From contig CM051001.1 of NCBI GenBank assembly GCA_027704905.1, forward strand, positions 25,370,237 to 25,434,236: 64,000 nt of DNA. The letters are read 5' to 3'. Within the stretch, counting starts at the first letter, position 1; each line of letters starts with the position of its first letter. The notes beneath the pieces are model-generated. The model did no database searches. It saw nothing but the letters and a program-made list of their open reading frames with translations, and had not been told where the DNA came from. The position numbers and the translations under genes were made by a program. The DNA comes from Muraenolepis orangiensis (lineage: Eukaryota; Chordata; Actinopteri; Gadiformes; Muraenolepididae). This document shows positions 15,835-27,886 of the stretch, in pieces.

Positions 15835-16217
15835 TTCTATCTCTCCAGGTAACTGTTTTTATATACTGTTACTTTAAGACTTTGAGTTACTTTAAGTGTC
15901 GCGCGGTGTCTCGGAACACTCGTTTGGCGCGATCTGTTGTTGCGCAATTACATGTGCAATTACGGTACATCGAAAAGTCTAAACCCCGATTATAAGACGA
16001 CCCCTCTTTTTCAGATTTTTTTCTAGGAAAAAAACCCCGTCTTATATTCGGGTCAATACGGTATATTTTGTTTATACTAGTTTAGTTTAGTTTGTTGTTA
16101 TTTAGTTTTAGGTATTAGTATATTTTGTGTGCATTTATTCCCCCTGTTTCAACTGTTGCACCTTAATTTCCCTCGGGATAAATAAAGTCATCTTGAATCT
16201 TGAATCTTGAATCTTGA

Positions 16218-19200
16218 AATGTTCACCTCTCAGTCCTCCAGTCCTCTCAGTCCTCCACCTCCACTTTTGCCGTTTACAACGCTGTATTATGAAGTTCACA
16301 TTGCTCTTCTGTAGCACACCACAGAAGATGTCGAGTGTGACCAGGATCTCTGATGCCGAATCCGAGTGCTGAAGAGCATGCCGAGGTCGATGGAAAGAAA
16401 GGCAACGTAATGAAGTCCTCATACCTGGTCCACTCTTCTACCCTCTTCCTCCTCCATCGCTATAGCACCTGTGTGTGCTCTCCTCTCACAGAAGGAGTGG
16501 GCCCCAGCGGGTGGGCATTGGAAGATGGCAGGCAGATGATTAGCAAGGGGAGAGAGGCTGAGGCGGCGGGCGGCGCCTTGTTAAAAATCACCGCTTTGAC
16601 AGCCGCAGAGAGGCAGCTACTGGTGGACTCAGGGAGGGAGGGAGGGAGAGAGTCCAGGCGGATGGGATGGGGGGCGGCACAGAGGGATTGGAGGAGACAG
16701 AGAGGTGTTAATGGATGATGAGCAGCGCCAAGGTGCAATCTTTGATGTACATTAGAGAGTGTTTAGCACTGCTCAATCACCCTGAGTATTACAGCCTCGT
16801 CATGGTAACCGTTGATGGAGAGAGAGCCAGGTTTATTCAGGAAGTGAAGGAAGAAAAAATGCTGCACTAAAACTCATTTTTCTACATAATACGTGATTGA
16901 GATTGGCTATTTTTGGGGAAAACCTTGCTAAAGTTGGTCTGTATAAGAAAAGGCATTTTGACTGTCACATTATCCCATGCAATGCCACTGGGACCGAATG
17001 TCACCATTAAAGTATCTTGGTACATTCTCTGTTGGGTTTGGATTTAGAGGGATGTCCCAGAATAGGGTGTATGTTTCACCATCACCAGTGGCTTCCTGAC
17101 TACCACCAGTAGGAGCACAGCATTATCTTCAGTATCTTCTGTCGTGGAGTGAGATAACAATAACAAATCATCTAGTGCCGTGTGTTGAATGCTAAGCGTA
17201 TCGTGGGGCTCTGGTGTGTTTAAACATACACCAGATGAAAGAACAACCCCTGGTTTTAAGCAGAGCTAATGAATGTCCCCACCAAGTTCCACTAGCCTGT
17301 GCCGATATGCAATGACCTGATTGAAATGTATATGCAATCAGACGGCAGTCAAAGAAGAAAGAACGAGGAATAGGGTTTCCCCAACAGCAAGGGAGAAACA
17401 AATCATTTGGATGGAGTTCTCATCGGCCAGCCATGTTCCTCCAGGCTGATGGATGAAGGCAGAAAATCATCTAAGCACTAATTGTTTATCTTCCCTGCAG
17501 TGTTGTGTGGCTGAGCAACTGGCAGCGGCGGTGACATTGATGGAGGCAAGGTGGAAAAACAACACAGCCCTCTTTCAGCTTTTGATCAAACAGAAAACCA
17601 ACCGGGATCAAGGTCCACCGGAGTGGGCCCGTCTAGCAGCTCACCCCGGCCTGTGGCCTCAACATTAGCGTTAGCCACAGTCACAGGAGCGAGTTCTCCT
17701 GGCAATCTCATTTATTCAGAGCGGCTACACAGGACGGAAAACGCTCCTCGGGAGGCCTTAAGTTCTGATGGTAGTATAGAAGTAAAAAGTATAGAATATA
17801 ACAGCGGCGAGAGGCCGAGACCATCCACTCAGCCGTGTCTGAGCGATGGTCCCTTCAGCGGATCTGATGGAAAGAAGGCTTGAAGGAATTTTCAGTGAGA
17901 TCCAGATGCCAGTGGCTAACCTGTATCTTGTGGTGAAGGAATATACATGATAAGTGGCTGATGGAGAGGCCATGTAGACTATTTACATATACCTATGTAT
18001 ATATGAATTAATGCACGCATATGAATACGCTCCACTACATCACAAGAAGCCGTAAACTCTGCAGTAAACCCACGTGTACAAACACACATCATTGAGTCAT
18101 TTAGCATGCAGGGAGCCGGGTGCAGGTTGTGAAATTGTGTGTCCCGGGGAGAATATGAATGGCAGAAAATGCTCTTCAACACATTGCTGAATACTAGTGT
18201 TTATGCACAATGGTTTTCACACACTAAACAAGCATGTGGGACTGTGCCATCTTCATCTTCGCCCCTTTCATCTTACAGGCACACACACACACACACATAC
18301 CGATGTTTTAGTCTCACTGTAGTCCGAGGTGTATGGTTCTGAAGCCAAGGCATCCCAAAGGAAGATTGAAAGCAAATCTCTTCCTGATCTTTTTAAATTC
18401 CCCATACACACACACACACACCTTTTAATTGGGCTTATTAAATAAAACAATCTAAATATCCCCAAAAAACTAACTCAAATCCAGGCATTTAAAAATTTAC
18501 AAAAAATGTACCTCATTGCACCACTGCACTCCAAACAGCCACGTTTATCCATCAAGGAAAGGATGGACAGATGGATAGCTGGATGGATACAGTTCACAGT
18601 GTGACTGCCAGAAAAGCCTGTAACTTAGCTCCAAAAGTTGACTAATTAGACAGATGAAAGCCTGCACGAGTCATCGAGCGGGAACAGCAGGGATCAACAA
18701 GAGGAGGCAGTCTCCCAAAGTGGTGCAGAGCACGTCACACACACGCATTTTCAATAGGCCATCTTTCTCTTTTGTGGGCCCGCGTGGGTGCACGTGTTAA
18801 ATGGGAAAGGCACAAAAGTGCAGTCAAACACATTCACACACACACAGCTCATGTTGTAAAAGCTTGGGCAAGTGACGGAGGAACTGGCAATATCACATTG
18901 ATTGAAGCGTCAAAATTAATTCATAAATAAATATTGTCCGCGTACCGGGGGACAGCACAGATACGAGTCAGACATGATTTATACAGCCAGCAAGCGTCCT
19001 CATTTTACTGATACATCGTGGAGTCAATACGACTCAAGGAGATAAGGCGACAGTACTGTTCTGTCAGACAGACCCACTGCGAAAATGCCTCCATTCATCA
19101 CAAGAAGCCTAAACAAACCTAAAGGAACATACTGCGCACACATCTACAACTCCCCAGAGCAAAATATACACTGACAACCTGTCTTTTGAACATCAACAGC

Positions 19201-20303
19201 TATACACTGAGGACCACACTGCTTCAGTGCCTTTAACTTCAAACATCCTGCAGCTGCAGAGAGAGCGAGGACCCAGATGTCGCACTCCTCCCCATGCTTA
19301 TCCTAGTAGGCCAGTTAATTATTTTCCAGAGAGAGAGAATAGCGCCTTGTGTGTCATGGACACAAATACCTCCATCATACAGCGTGCTGTGTTCCTATAT
19401 AGTATATATGGTATATAGTCAATAACTGCTCTAACATCAATACCACGCCATGCTGCTGACGTACTTGGGATTCACTTCGGAAAATGTTCATTTATTAATC
19501 TCCTACAGAACAAGAGGTTATTTTTGTTTGTTCCACAGTGCAACCGCCTCACAACGGTGAACTGAGACCCCTTGTCTGGCCTATTTCACAAAATGTGTTT
19601 TTCAATAGCATAATGCATGTGTGGAGTAAGGATATTTTATTACCAGTATCGGGGACTGAAGAAATGTGAGACATCTGGATTGTGCCAGACCTCTGTGTAC
19701 ACAAACACACACACACACACACTAGAATTGAGCAATTCAATATACACATTATGAAGGCATGTATGACAGGATTTTGTTGGAACAACAGCAGCTTCTTTAA
19801 GATCACTAATAATAAAAATAATAATAGCATTTTAGGCCATTTTGATAAAAAGTTGTCGTCGAGTAATGTCAACTTGGGTCGGGTGGCGTTCACAGGTCAC
19901 CCAAGAGGACAACAAGCGGTGCACGCGTCAATAAACAGCCGTGTGGAAGGAGGGAGCCGGGGGAGACGAGCAAGAGGGGTTGGCCACGAGACAAAACGAA
20001 AAACCCTGAGCCCTGAACATGTGTATTCATACAAGTGGAAAAACAGACAGACACCACCAGCGATTCACTTCCTCCTCATAACATTTTCCACTGGGCTTGA
20101 ATGTTAAGTTGGGCTGGAAGAGGTAATGATATACTTGCTGTAGACGGCACACAAATCAATTCAATCTAACTTGGAACACTTAGTTTGGCATTTTGCGCTA
20201 AAACTTTTAATTATATTGATTCTATTTTTGCTAAGATTTGCGCTTGGATGAAAGTACAATTAATTGTCGGACTACATCTGTGTGTCCGTTTGTAGTGTCC
20301 GCC
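16218..20303. other. No gene seen; short simple repeats
   Basis: There is no supported gene. Short repeats are a GGGA run at 16,629-16,650, CA runs at 18,279-18,297, 18,404-18,421 and 19,703-19,722, and a GGAT/AGAT-rich stretch at 18,560-18,590. Short frames at 16,353-16,738 and 17,453-17,883 show no domain and no convincing splice context. Confidence 0.55.
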
Positions 20304-20327
20304 TGTGTGTGTATGTGTGTATGTGTT

Positions 20328-20394
<67 letters not shown>

Positions 20395-20426
20395 GCGTGT
20401 GCGTGTGCGTGTGTGTGTGTGTGTGT
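20304..20426. repeat. GT microsatellite with GTGTGC variant units
   Basis: About 120 bases of GT, with GTAT/TTAT interruptions on the left and a run of GTGTGC units at about 20,389-20,410. It explains the poly-Cys-Val frame at 20,238-20,480. Confidence 0.95.
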
Positions 20427-21204
20427 AATGGATTAGCATGGAGCATTGCGGCACATTATGAGATGAATCTATCTCATTAGGGTAATACTAACGAGGCTAA
20501 TTACACACGGCTGTTGGTGATTTGGTGCTCCATCACGGCTCCTCCTCAGAAGGGGGCTTGGAGGAGCAGGGCAAAAAGCCCCGGGAGACACACCGGTAAC
20601 CTGTAGCGAACACCATCCCAAACCTGGAAAACAAGTGGAGCTACATGTCCAGATTTGGATTTGGATGTTGGGACTTGAGGGCATGGCTGGGAAAAACTGG
20701 CAGACTCCCACCGCTGACAGCAGAGAGTCACAGCAGTGTCAGCAGTCTGTTGTCCTATTCTCAGATTTTCCAACACTGGAAATTACTTCATGAGTGCACT
20801 GTGTATCGTTAAGGATAAGCTTTTATTGCCTTTGCTGCGTCTGCTCTGCTGCCATGCGGTTCATGTGTGCTCTATGTTTTATATTACTTTTATTTTTAAT
20901 TTGCCAAAACACACAGCAAGTGGCAAAGATCCTGTTTGGTGAAAGCTCTTTAAAAAAATGTGTGGTCTGAGATACTGTAGACTGGTCGATTGCTAGCATA
21001 CAGCAAATGCGCACACATCACACTCACAGCAGGACTAACCCAGACACTACTGATGAAGGGGCTGAGGCCTGACAAAGGAGAAAAAATCAAGTAAGTCATT
21101 CCTTAAGTAATTGAGTCAAATAAATATTTCTCATCATGTCACATCCAATTTGAAACATCATGCATAATACTGATGTCACCAGATCAAATGAGAGTTTATA
21201 TAGT

Positions 21205-21275
21205 ATACCATTTTATATATTATATATATATATATATAATATATATAATATATATATATAATATATATATTTATT
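21205..21275. repeat. AT-rich TATA microsatellite
   Basis: An imperfect TA/ATA array with ATATAATATA interruptions. The flanks 20,427-21,204 and 21,276-21,913 show no supported gene; an ACAA array is at 21,741-21,761. Confidence 0.9.
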
Positions 21276-21913
21276 CAAATGATTCTTGCAAGGCAACTGT
21301 TATAATGTAAGACCCTGTCCATAACAAATCTCTTCAATCACCGTGGGCACATTTTAAAGTCTTGTCTAGATTAAAAAAATGTAAATCTTGTCTAGAATCT
21401 TGTCTTGTCCACTGGAATGAAAAACACTAATGCACATTGGTAAATGAAAGTGACAGTCCCATTTTCCGGCTCTCAGCTCTATATCTGCATCTGTATCTGC
21501 ACCCTCTGACATGGGGCAACAACATTTGTCAATCCATGAGTCTCAACAACATGCAACATGCAACATGTATTAACATTGGTTCCAAGTGGGATACGGTGCA
21601 AGAGCCACATATACACATTAAGTCAAAGGGAACCCGCAGAGTGGATTACTGCTTAATAACAACCAATTAACATCTCATGGAAAACAGAGATGGCAGAACA
21701 ACACCTCTATCTTTAGGACCAGCGGCTTACGTCTTAAACAACAAACAAACAAACAAACAAAGAATACAGCTTCTATTAATATGGCTACTATTATGATGGT
21801 ATGCTTCAACATTCACACACGTTTGCCATTGCGTTGGGATGTGGCTGCAGGGCAGCGCCTGCGAGTGAGTGTTAGCCGTGGAATCCACTGGAGGTGGTGG
21901 TGTTTGTCAGTAC

Positions 21914-22063
21914 CTGGAGGCAGGCTGGCCCTCTTCCTCTTCTTGCCGTTCTCCGCTCTGTTCTCCAGGGGAGGAACGCACTCGGTCACCAGCGGTGGGC
22001 TGGCACCACCGAACTGGAGGGGCTCGTTGTTTCTGGACGGGTCAAAGGTCAGAGCGTTGAGGC
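21914..22063 (-). CDS. Candidate internal exon of an unidentified host gene, 150 bp
   Basis: On the minus strand a pyrimidine-rich tract (TTTCTTTCTCCCCTTCTG) leads to TATCAG at the left exon edge, and CCTCCAG|GTACTG forms the right edge. The 150-bp open frame between them starts and ends in phase 1, so it would be skipped or kept without a frame change. It encodes about 50 residues: a LNALTFDPSRNNEPLQFGG stretch, a proline-rich middle, then a basic GKKRKRAS run. The basic run could be a nuclear signal or a furin-like site. GC content and codon quality stand out from the AT-rich surroundings. The protein was not recognised. It might belong to the same gene as the possible first exon near 47.2 kb, but nothing in the sequence joins them. 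Confidence 0.5.
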
Positions 22064-22404
22064 CTGATACAAACAGAAGGGGAGAAAGAAAAAAAACTGA
22101 CACATTAGTGGTTTGTGATGGGTTTTAAAATGGTGGGTTATGACCCATAAGTGTTTTGGGGCCAAGCTGGGGACCAAGGGGGTTGTGGGATTAGCAAAAT
22201 ATAAATGTTTTGATGAATAATACATAATAAACTAGAGGGCACTCAGTAGAGCGTGTACCTCCGCCACAAAAAGTACCCTGGATCTGGATTCTAGTCAGCG
22301 CCAAAATCTGTTCCTTGGCCCATAAGTAATCCAACCACCAACGTTTGTCCATACACAACATTTTGAGTTATCTTGCTAACAGACATCCATCCATCTTCTC
22401 CCGC

Positions 22405-23930
22405 TTATCCGAAATCGGGTCGCGGAGGCAGCAGCTTCAGCAGGGGACTCCAAACTTCCCTCTCCCTGGCAACGTCGACTAGCTCTGACTGGGGGATCCC
22501 GAGGCGTTCCCAGGCCAGTGTGGAGATGTAGTCACCCCACCTGTACCTCGGTCTGCCCCGTGGTCTCTTCCCAGTTGGATGTGCCTGGAAAACCTCCCTC
22601 GGGAGGCGACAAGGAAGCATCCTTACTAGATGCCCGAACCACCTCAACTGGCTCCTTTCTACGCAAAGGAGCAGCGGCTCTACTCCGAGTCTCTCATGAG
22701 TGACTGAGCTTCTCACCCTATCCCTCAGGGAGATACCAGCCACCCTCCTGAGGAAACTCATTTCGGCCACTTGTATTCGCAATCTCGTCCTTTCGGTCAT
22801 TACCCATTGTTCATGACCATAGGTGAGGGTAGGAACGAAGACTGATCGGTAGATCGAGAGCTTTGCCTTCTGGCTCAGCTCTCTTTTGGTTACAACGGCG
22901 CGCCAAAGTGCACCCAATACCGCTCCCGCTGCACCTATTCTCCTGTCAATCTCACGCTCCATCCTCCCCTTACTCGAGAACAAGACCCCGAGATACTTGA
23001 ACTCCTTCACTTGGGATAAGGACTCCCTCCCTACTTGGAGTAGACAATCCACCGGTTTCCTGCTAAGAACCATGGCCTCAGATTTGGAGGTGCTGATCCT
23101 CATCCCAGCCCCTTCACATTCCGCTGCAAACCGATCCAGTGAGTGCTGAAGGTCACATACTGATGACGCAAACAGGACCACATCATCTGCAAACAGCAGA
23201 TTCAATCCTGAGCCCACCATACTGAAACCCCTCCCCTCCATGACTACGCCTTGAAATCCTGTCCATGAAAATCACAAACAGGATGGGTGACAAAGCGCAG
23301 CCCTGGCGGAGGCCAACACCCACTGAGAACAGGCCTGACTTACTACCGAGAATCCGGACCCAGCTCTTGCTTTGGGAGTAGAGAGATTGGATGGCCCTCA
23401 ACAGTGACCCCCGCACCCCATACTCCCGCAGCACCCCCCACAGTATTTCCCGAGGGACCCGATCATATGCCTTCTCCAAATCCACAAAACACATGTAGAC
23501 CGGATGGGCATACTCCCAAGCCCCCTCCAGGATCCTTGCAAGAGTGAAAAGCTGATCCGTTGTTCCACGACCAGGGCGGAATCCGCATTGTTCCTCTTCA
23601 ATCTGAGGTTCGATTATCGGCCGAACCCTCCTTTCCAGCACCTTGGAGTAGACTTTCCCAGGGAGGCTGAGTGATGTGATACCCCTGTAATTGGCACACA
23701 CCCTCTGGCCCCGTTTGCCACTCCTCAGGCACTGTCCCAGACTTCCACGCAATGTTGAAAAGACGTGTCATCCACGACAGCCCCTCAACACCCAGAGCCT
23801 TTAGCATTTCTGGACGGATCTCATCAACCCCTGGGGCTTTGCCACTGCGGAGATGTTTGACTACCGTAGTGACTTCCTCCAGGGAGATTGATGTTTGCCG
23901 TCCTTCATCCTCCAGCACTGTCTCTACCAT
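22405..23930 (-). pseudogene. Rex3-like reverse transcriptase, frameshifted
   Basis: Three overlapping frames (23,598-23,930, 23,183-23,752 and 22,405-23,241) together spell the reverse transcriptase. Motifs in order are LRSGKAPGVDEIRPEMLKAL, FRPGRGTTDQLF, FVDLEKAYDRVPREILW (first catalytic Asp), LRQGCALSPILFVIFMDRI and LLFADDVVLFA (the catalytic Asp pair), followed by EFKYLGVLFSS and the C-terminal block. All catalytic residues remain, and only the frame changes near 23,700 and 23,200 disable it. This suggests a fairly young insertion. Confidence 0.92.
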
Positions 23931-25007
23931 TGAGGGTGTAGTGTGTGTGTTCTTTCCACCGCCCGATCACCTCCTCAGTTGAGGTCAGCAATGTCCCACC
24001 CTTACTGTACACAGCTTGGATGGATCCACGCTTCCCCCTCCTGAGGCGCCGGATTGTTTGCCAGAAACGCTTTGGTGCCGACTGAAAGTCCTTCTCCATG
24101 GCTTCTCCGAATTCCACCCACACCCGCTGCTTTGCCTCCGCTACAGCCGAGGCTGCCGTCCTCTTGGCCTGTCGATACCTCGCAACTGAGTCCGGAGTCT
24201 CACAGGCTAACATAGCCCGGAAGGCCTCCTTCTTCAGCCGGACGGCTTCCCTGACCACCTGTGTACACCACGAAGTTCGAGGGTTGCCGCCCCTTGAGGC
24301 ACCAATGACCTTGAGGCCACAGCTCTCAACCGCAGCTTCGGCAATAGAAGCTTTGAACAATGACCACTCTGGCTCCACAGAGATGCCCGAAAAATTCCGC
24401 CGGAGGTGGGAGTTGAAGGTCTCCCGGACAGGGGCATCCACCAGACGTTCCCAGTTCACCCTTACTACATGTTTGGGCTTACCAGGTCTGTCCAGAGGCT
24501 TCCTCCGCCATCTTACCCAACTCACCACCAGATGGTGATCGGTTGACAGCTCTGCCCCTCTCTTCACCCGAGTGTCCAAAACATGCGGCCTCAGGCCAGA
24601 TGATACGATAACAAAATCGATCATTGACCTTCGGCCTAAGGTACTCTGGTACCATGTACACTTATGAGCATCCTTATGTTTGAACATGGTGTTTGTTATG
24701 GCCAATCCATGACTAGCACAGAAATCCAATAACAAAACCCCACTCCGGTTCAGATCAGGTAGGCCGTTCATCCCCAACACGCCCCTCCAAGTTTCCCCAT
24801 CGTTACCCACGTGTGCGTTGAAGTCTCCCAGGAGGACTATAGAGTCCCCTTCAGGAGCCCCATGCCGGACTCCATCCAGGGTGTGCAAGAAGGCGGGATA
24901 TTCCGAACTGTTGTTTGGTGCATAAGCACAAACAACAGTCAGAGTTTTCCCTCCCATGACCCTAAGGCGTAGGGAGGCAACCCTCTCGTCCACCGGGGTA
25001 AACTTTG
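23905..25007 (-). pseudogene. Rex3-like apurinic-type endonuclease domain and linker
   Basis: This long open frame, nominally extending to 25,077, encodes most of an endonuclease/exonuclease/phosphatase-fold domain, which nicks target DNA for LINE insertion. Recognisable blocks are AYAPNNSSEYPAFL, the catalytic LLGDFNAHVG, RRSMIDFVIVSSG and the STDHHLVVSW block with its catalytic Asp-His. A linker of about 200 residues follows. The first catalytic segment of the domain is missing through 5' truncation. The frame loses register near 23,930, where the reverse transcriptase begins in another frame. Confidence 0.9.
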
Positions 25008-25699
25008 TTGCTAACAGACAGAAAGAAAAAAAAGAACATAACCTTCGGTCCATCGTCGATGGCAGAGTACAATACATAAAAATTACAACAAATTAATTCA
25101 TTATCTTGGCATGGTAATGAGAATGCATAGCCTACCTAAATGTAAAGGTCATACAGAGGACATACAAAAGGATAATGTGAATGTTGGAAAACAAAAAGCA
25201 GAAGAGTGACTGGAGATAGCCATTTGTCCATATTCTGCCAAGCCTCACCGCCTGCATTTGCCTTGTCTTTCACTGTGTCTCCATGGACTTTTGCATAGCC
25301 TGTGCAAACTACAATTGCGAGCATCTTCTGTCTAAGGCCAGATCCAAAGAACTCTTTGTTCCAGACAAACCTCTCAAGGTTGGAAAATAAACAGTGGAGG
25401 TTTGTATTCGACAGCAACTACAATGCTATCCTTAAAATTAGTTACCACCAACAAAAGGTTAAGGCAGGATGGTACAAGAGAGGTGGAGGGGTGGAGATTA
25501 AAATGTATGTGTAATAATATAATAACATATTCAGGTATGGGTAGTTATGATACAGTGATCCAGTGGTTTCAATTGGCTTCTGGACAAATAGGCTGTAGCT
25601 GATATAAAGACTTACTAGAGACTGGATTACACCTGGAAGCACAATGACTAGCACTAGCAACTGGGTAAACAGCAGGCTTAAGGGGCACACACATGAATA

Positions 25700-26262
25700 A
25701 AGGACACATCTCAGTCTGACAGTGTCCTTGACATCTTACAGGGTGTATCACCACCTGGTACGGGAACAGCACCGCACTCGAGAGCGCTTCAAAGGGTGGT
25801 GCGGTGTGTGGCCAAGGCCAAACGCATCATAAAAGACAATGCCCACCCCAGCCACGAACTGTATTCACTTTTACCGTCAGGCAGGCGATACCGCAGTATC
25901 AAGTGCCGTACAAATAGACTCAGAGATAGCTTCCACAGTCAGGCCATCAGGCTGCTGAACAAGGGTGTATAGCATATAACAATGTATATTTTATTACATT
26001 GATTTATATATACATATTGCTCTTTTTCTGTGCCGATATATTGCATTTTATAAATTGCATTTTTATTTTATATATTTTAACTTTATACAGTTTTGTAAAA
26101 AAAATGTTTAAACTTATTTTATTCTATTCAGTTTTTATTCTATTTGATCTTATTTTAATAACTGCTGTCTGTCGTCGGGTATTGCACATAAGATTTTCAC
26201 TCACTGCTTTATACTTGTGTAAACTGTGAAGTGACAATAAACTTGACTTGACTTGACTTGAA
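25700..26262 (+). mobile_element. LINE 3' end (L2/CR1-type), with ACTTG tail
   Basis: The region 25,718-25,975 translates, with stops and frame changes, as the C-terminus of a LINE reverse transcriptase: a GCITTWYGNS-like block, KRIIKDNAHPSHELYSLLPS-like sequence, then SGRRYRSIKCRTNRLRDSF and QAIRLLNKG. An AT-rich 3' untranslated region follows. It ends in a GACAATAAACTTG signal-like block and three ACTTG units at 26,262. The 4403-4505 fragment is the same tail. The L2/CR1 label is from general resemblance. Confidence 0.8.
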
Positions 26263-26906
26263 AACCAGATTGCATTTCTCCAATGCATCCATGGGGACAA
26301 TGCGTTTCTCTGATCACTTACGCTATGACAGACTCAAACACTGCAATAATTAAAACTAAATTGGAATATTCTACTTGGATCTCAGGAAATAATAAACACA
26401 TTTTCATGTGGTTCCTGTCCAAACATATGAAATGCGTTCGGTTCTTAAACTCAGACCAAAAGAGAGTTTGTGTTGGGTTGGCCAGACAAACAGAATTCAT
26501 TAAAAATGCACGCTACTTGTTGTGTGCCTGGGTGTGTTGTCTTCGAGAAATATCAGATCTGAGGCCCCCTGGATTGTTCATAGCCTTCCACAAGTCCCAA
26601 GAACCCCTATAAAGGCAAGCCATCCTCATCCAAGATGTCTTATTTTCATTGCATATCATGGTTCACAAATAATTATATACAATGTGTTTATTTGACGGAT
26701 TTCATTGTATTTACTTGCAATCAATCCTCACCTAAAACCCCAGTAAGCTGCCAGACTGTAAATGACAAATGACTAGACACTGGACACTGGACCATGATTG
26801 TTGCGCCTTCAAAGTGTTAAAATATTTATATTATCAGTATTTTACACAGATGAATCTGTGAAATTTATGTGTATGTATTTTTCCCTTGCAAGTTAATTTT
26901 TCTCAA
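26263..26906. other. No gene seen
   Basis: AT-rich sequence between two mobile elements. The frame at 26,283-26,612 has no recognisable domain. An imperfect ACACTGG duplication is at 26,776-26,790. Confidence 0.5.
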
Positions 26907-27829
26907 TGGACGAGCCTCCACCTATATATATAAATAAATATATATATATATATCAGTGGTGAACTGTGTATATCACAACTGGACCTTCTGTAGACGATGA
27001 TGTTCACTTAAAGACCAAATCCATTCTTCTGTCCTGGATGTTTTGATAACCCGGTCATGAAGCTGATCACTGCTTTTCAGATCCAAAATAAGTTGCCTTT
27101 CAATATGGAAGCTAATGCAGTGAGTCGGAATTGTCCAGTTCTGTTCCTCCATATGTTTTTATCAGTTTGAGGTCGGAAAATGTCCTTTCCACAGATGCAG
27201 TGGTGACGGGGATCGTTACAACTTTTTTATAATGTCCATCTTTTCACTGAATGGTCGTCTTGAAAAGGGTACTAACAACAATTACGCAACGACATCATCT
27301 TCACCTGTTGCCATTTCGACGTAAAAAACCTACGTATAAAAAAAACGTAGCACAAAGCTAGATCCTCTGTCTCGAGCCAGTGAACTAATTGGACCTTCTA
27401 GCGTACTATGGACCTGTGGGGAAATCTGAAAGAAAACGCCCATTGGCTACAAATCACTATATGATTGGTTGATCAAATTGTCAATCCAAACGTACACTCT
27501 CATTCAGTTTAAGTTTAAGGGCCAAGGCATTCGCGAGTACTTTGGTTGAAGTATATTCTTCCCAGCAACCCAGAAAAATATCTGATTGATTTTTTAACAC
27601 AAAACCACTCAAATGCGTAGTGCATGGACCGAGAAAGACAAACAAATCAATGCAAAACTGTACTATAACAGATCAACAACACAGATATGATTCTCATTTA
27701 TTCATTATATTAAAATTGTATTACATTTTATTTATACAATTAATAAAAAATAATTAAAAATTCATCTGAGGTTTCCAGGGTCTTCTCTGAATACCTTGAA
27801 GGCCCTGCCGCTTCACCACTGATATATAT

Positions 27830-27886
<57 letters not shown>

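Larger units (their letters stand above)
14914..16061 (-). mobile_element. pogo/Tigger-like DNA transposon, degenerate
   Basis: This 1148-bp element begins CCGTATTGACCCGAATATAA and ends with its inverted complement TTATATTCGGGTCAATACGG. It is flanked by the TA duplication of Tc1/mariner-type transposons (14,912-14,913 and 16,062-16,063). The sister repeat at 56,055-56,245 has the uninterrupted sequence with a single TA at this place. The minus strand encodes two transposase pieces. A subterminal block starting CCCCGATTATAAGACGACCC occurs at both ends in the same orientation, not inverted, on top of the TIRs. Confidence 0.92.
14871..16217 (+). mobile_element. LINE 3' tail (copy 1), split by a pogo insertion
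   Basis: The segments 14,871-14,913 and 16,064-16,217 together match the repeat at 56,055-56,245. Both begin CATCTGTCAATACATTT and share TTTATACTAGTTTAGTTTAG, CCCCCTGTTTCAACTGTTGC and the end TTCCCTCGGGATAAATAAAG. They finish in TGAATCT repeats (four here). This is a LINE 3' untranslated end of the L2/CR1 type by its style; the exact family is not certain. The pogo element interrupts it at a TA. Confidence 0.8.
22385..25007 (-). mobile_element. Rex3-like RTE LINE, 2.6 kb, 5'-truncated
   Basis: The longest Rex3-like copy in the window reads right to left. It carries endonuclease, reverse transcriptase and C-terminal regions and ends in a short GATG tail at 22,385. A perfect 12-bp target duplication, TTGCTAACAGAC, flanks it at 22,373-22,384 and 25,008-25,019. 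The first part of the endonuclease is missing, so the copy is truncated at its 5' end. At least three frame changes break the protein. The 3' 650 bases are almost the same as the 2241-2902 copy. Confidence 0.93.
22235..25075 (+). repeat. Interspersed repeat A (copy 1), interrupted by Rex3
   Basis: The segments 22,235-22,384 and 25,020-25,075 belong to one repeat. The left part holds GTGTACCTCCGCC and ends TTGAGTTATCTTGCTAACAG. The right part holds AACATAACCTTCGGTCCATC and GATGGCAGAG. The same blocks occur joined at 31,530-31,618. The CCTCCGCC and GGCAGAG-type ends are weak inverted complements. I recognise it as a common fish repeat but cannot name the family. Confidence 0.75.

Noticed and set aside
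16353..16738. Overlapping GC-rich frames on both strands
   Set aside because: Open mainly from base composition around a GGGA run; no domain or conserved block.
24098..24538. A 146-codon plus-strand frame
   Set aside because: It is the antisense of the Rex3 endonuclease-linker region.
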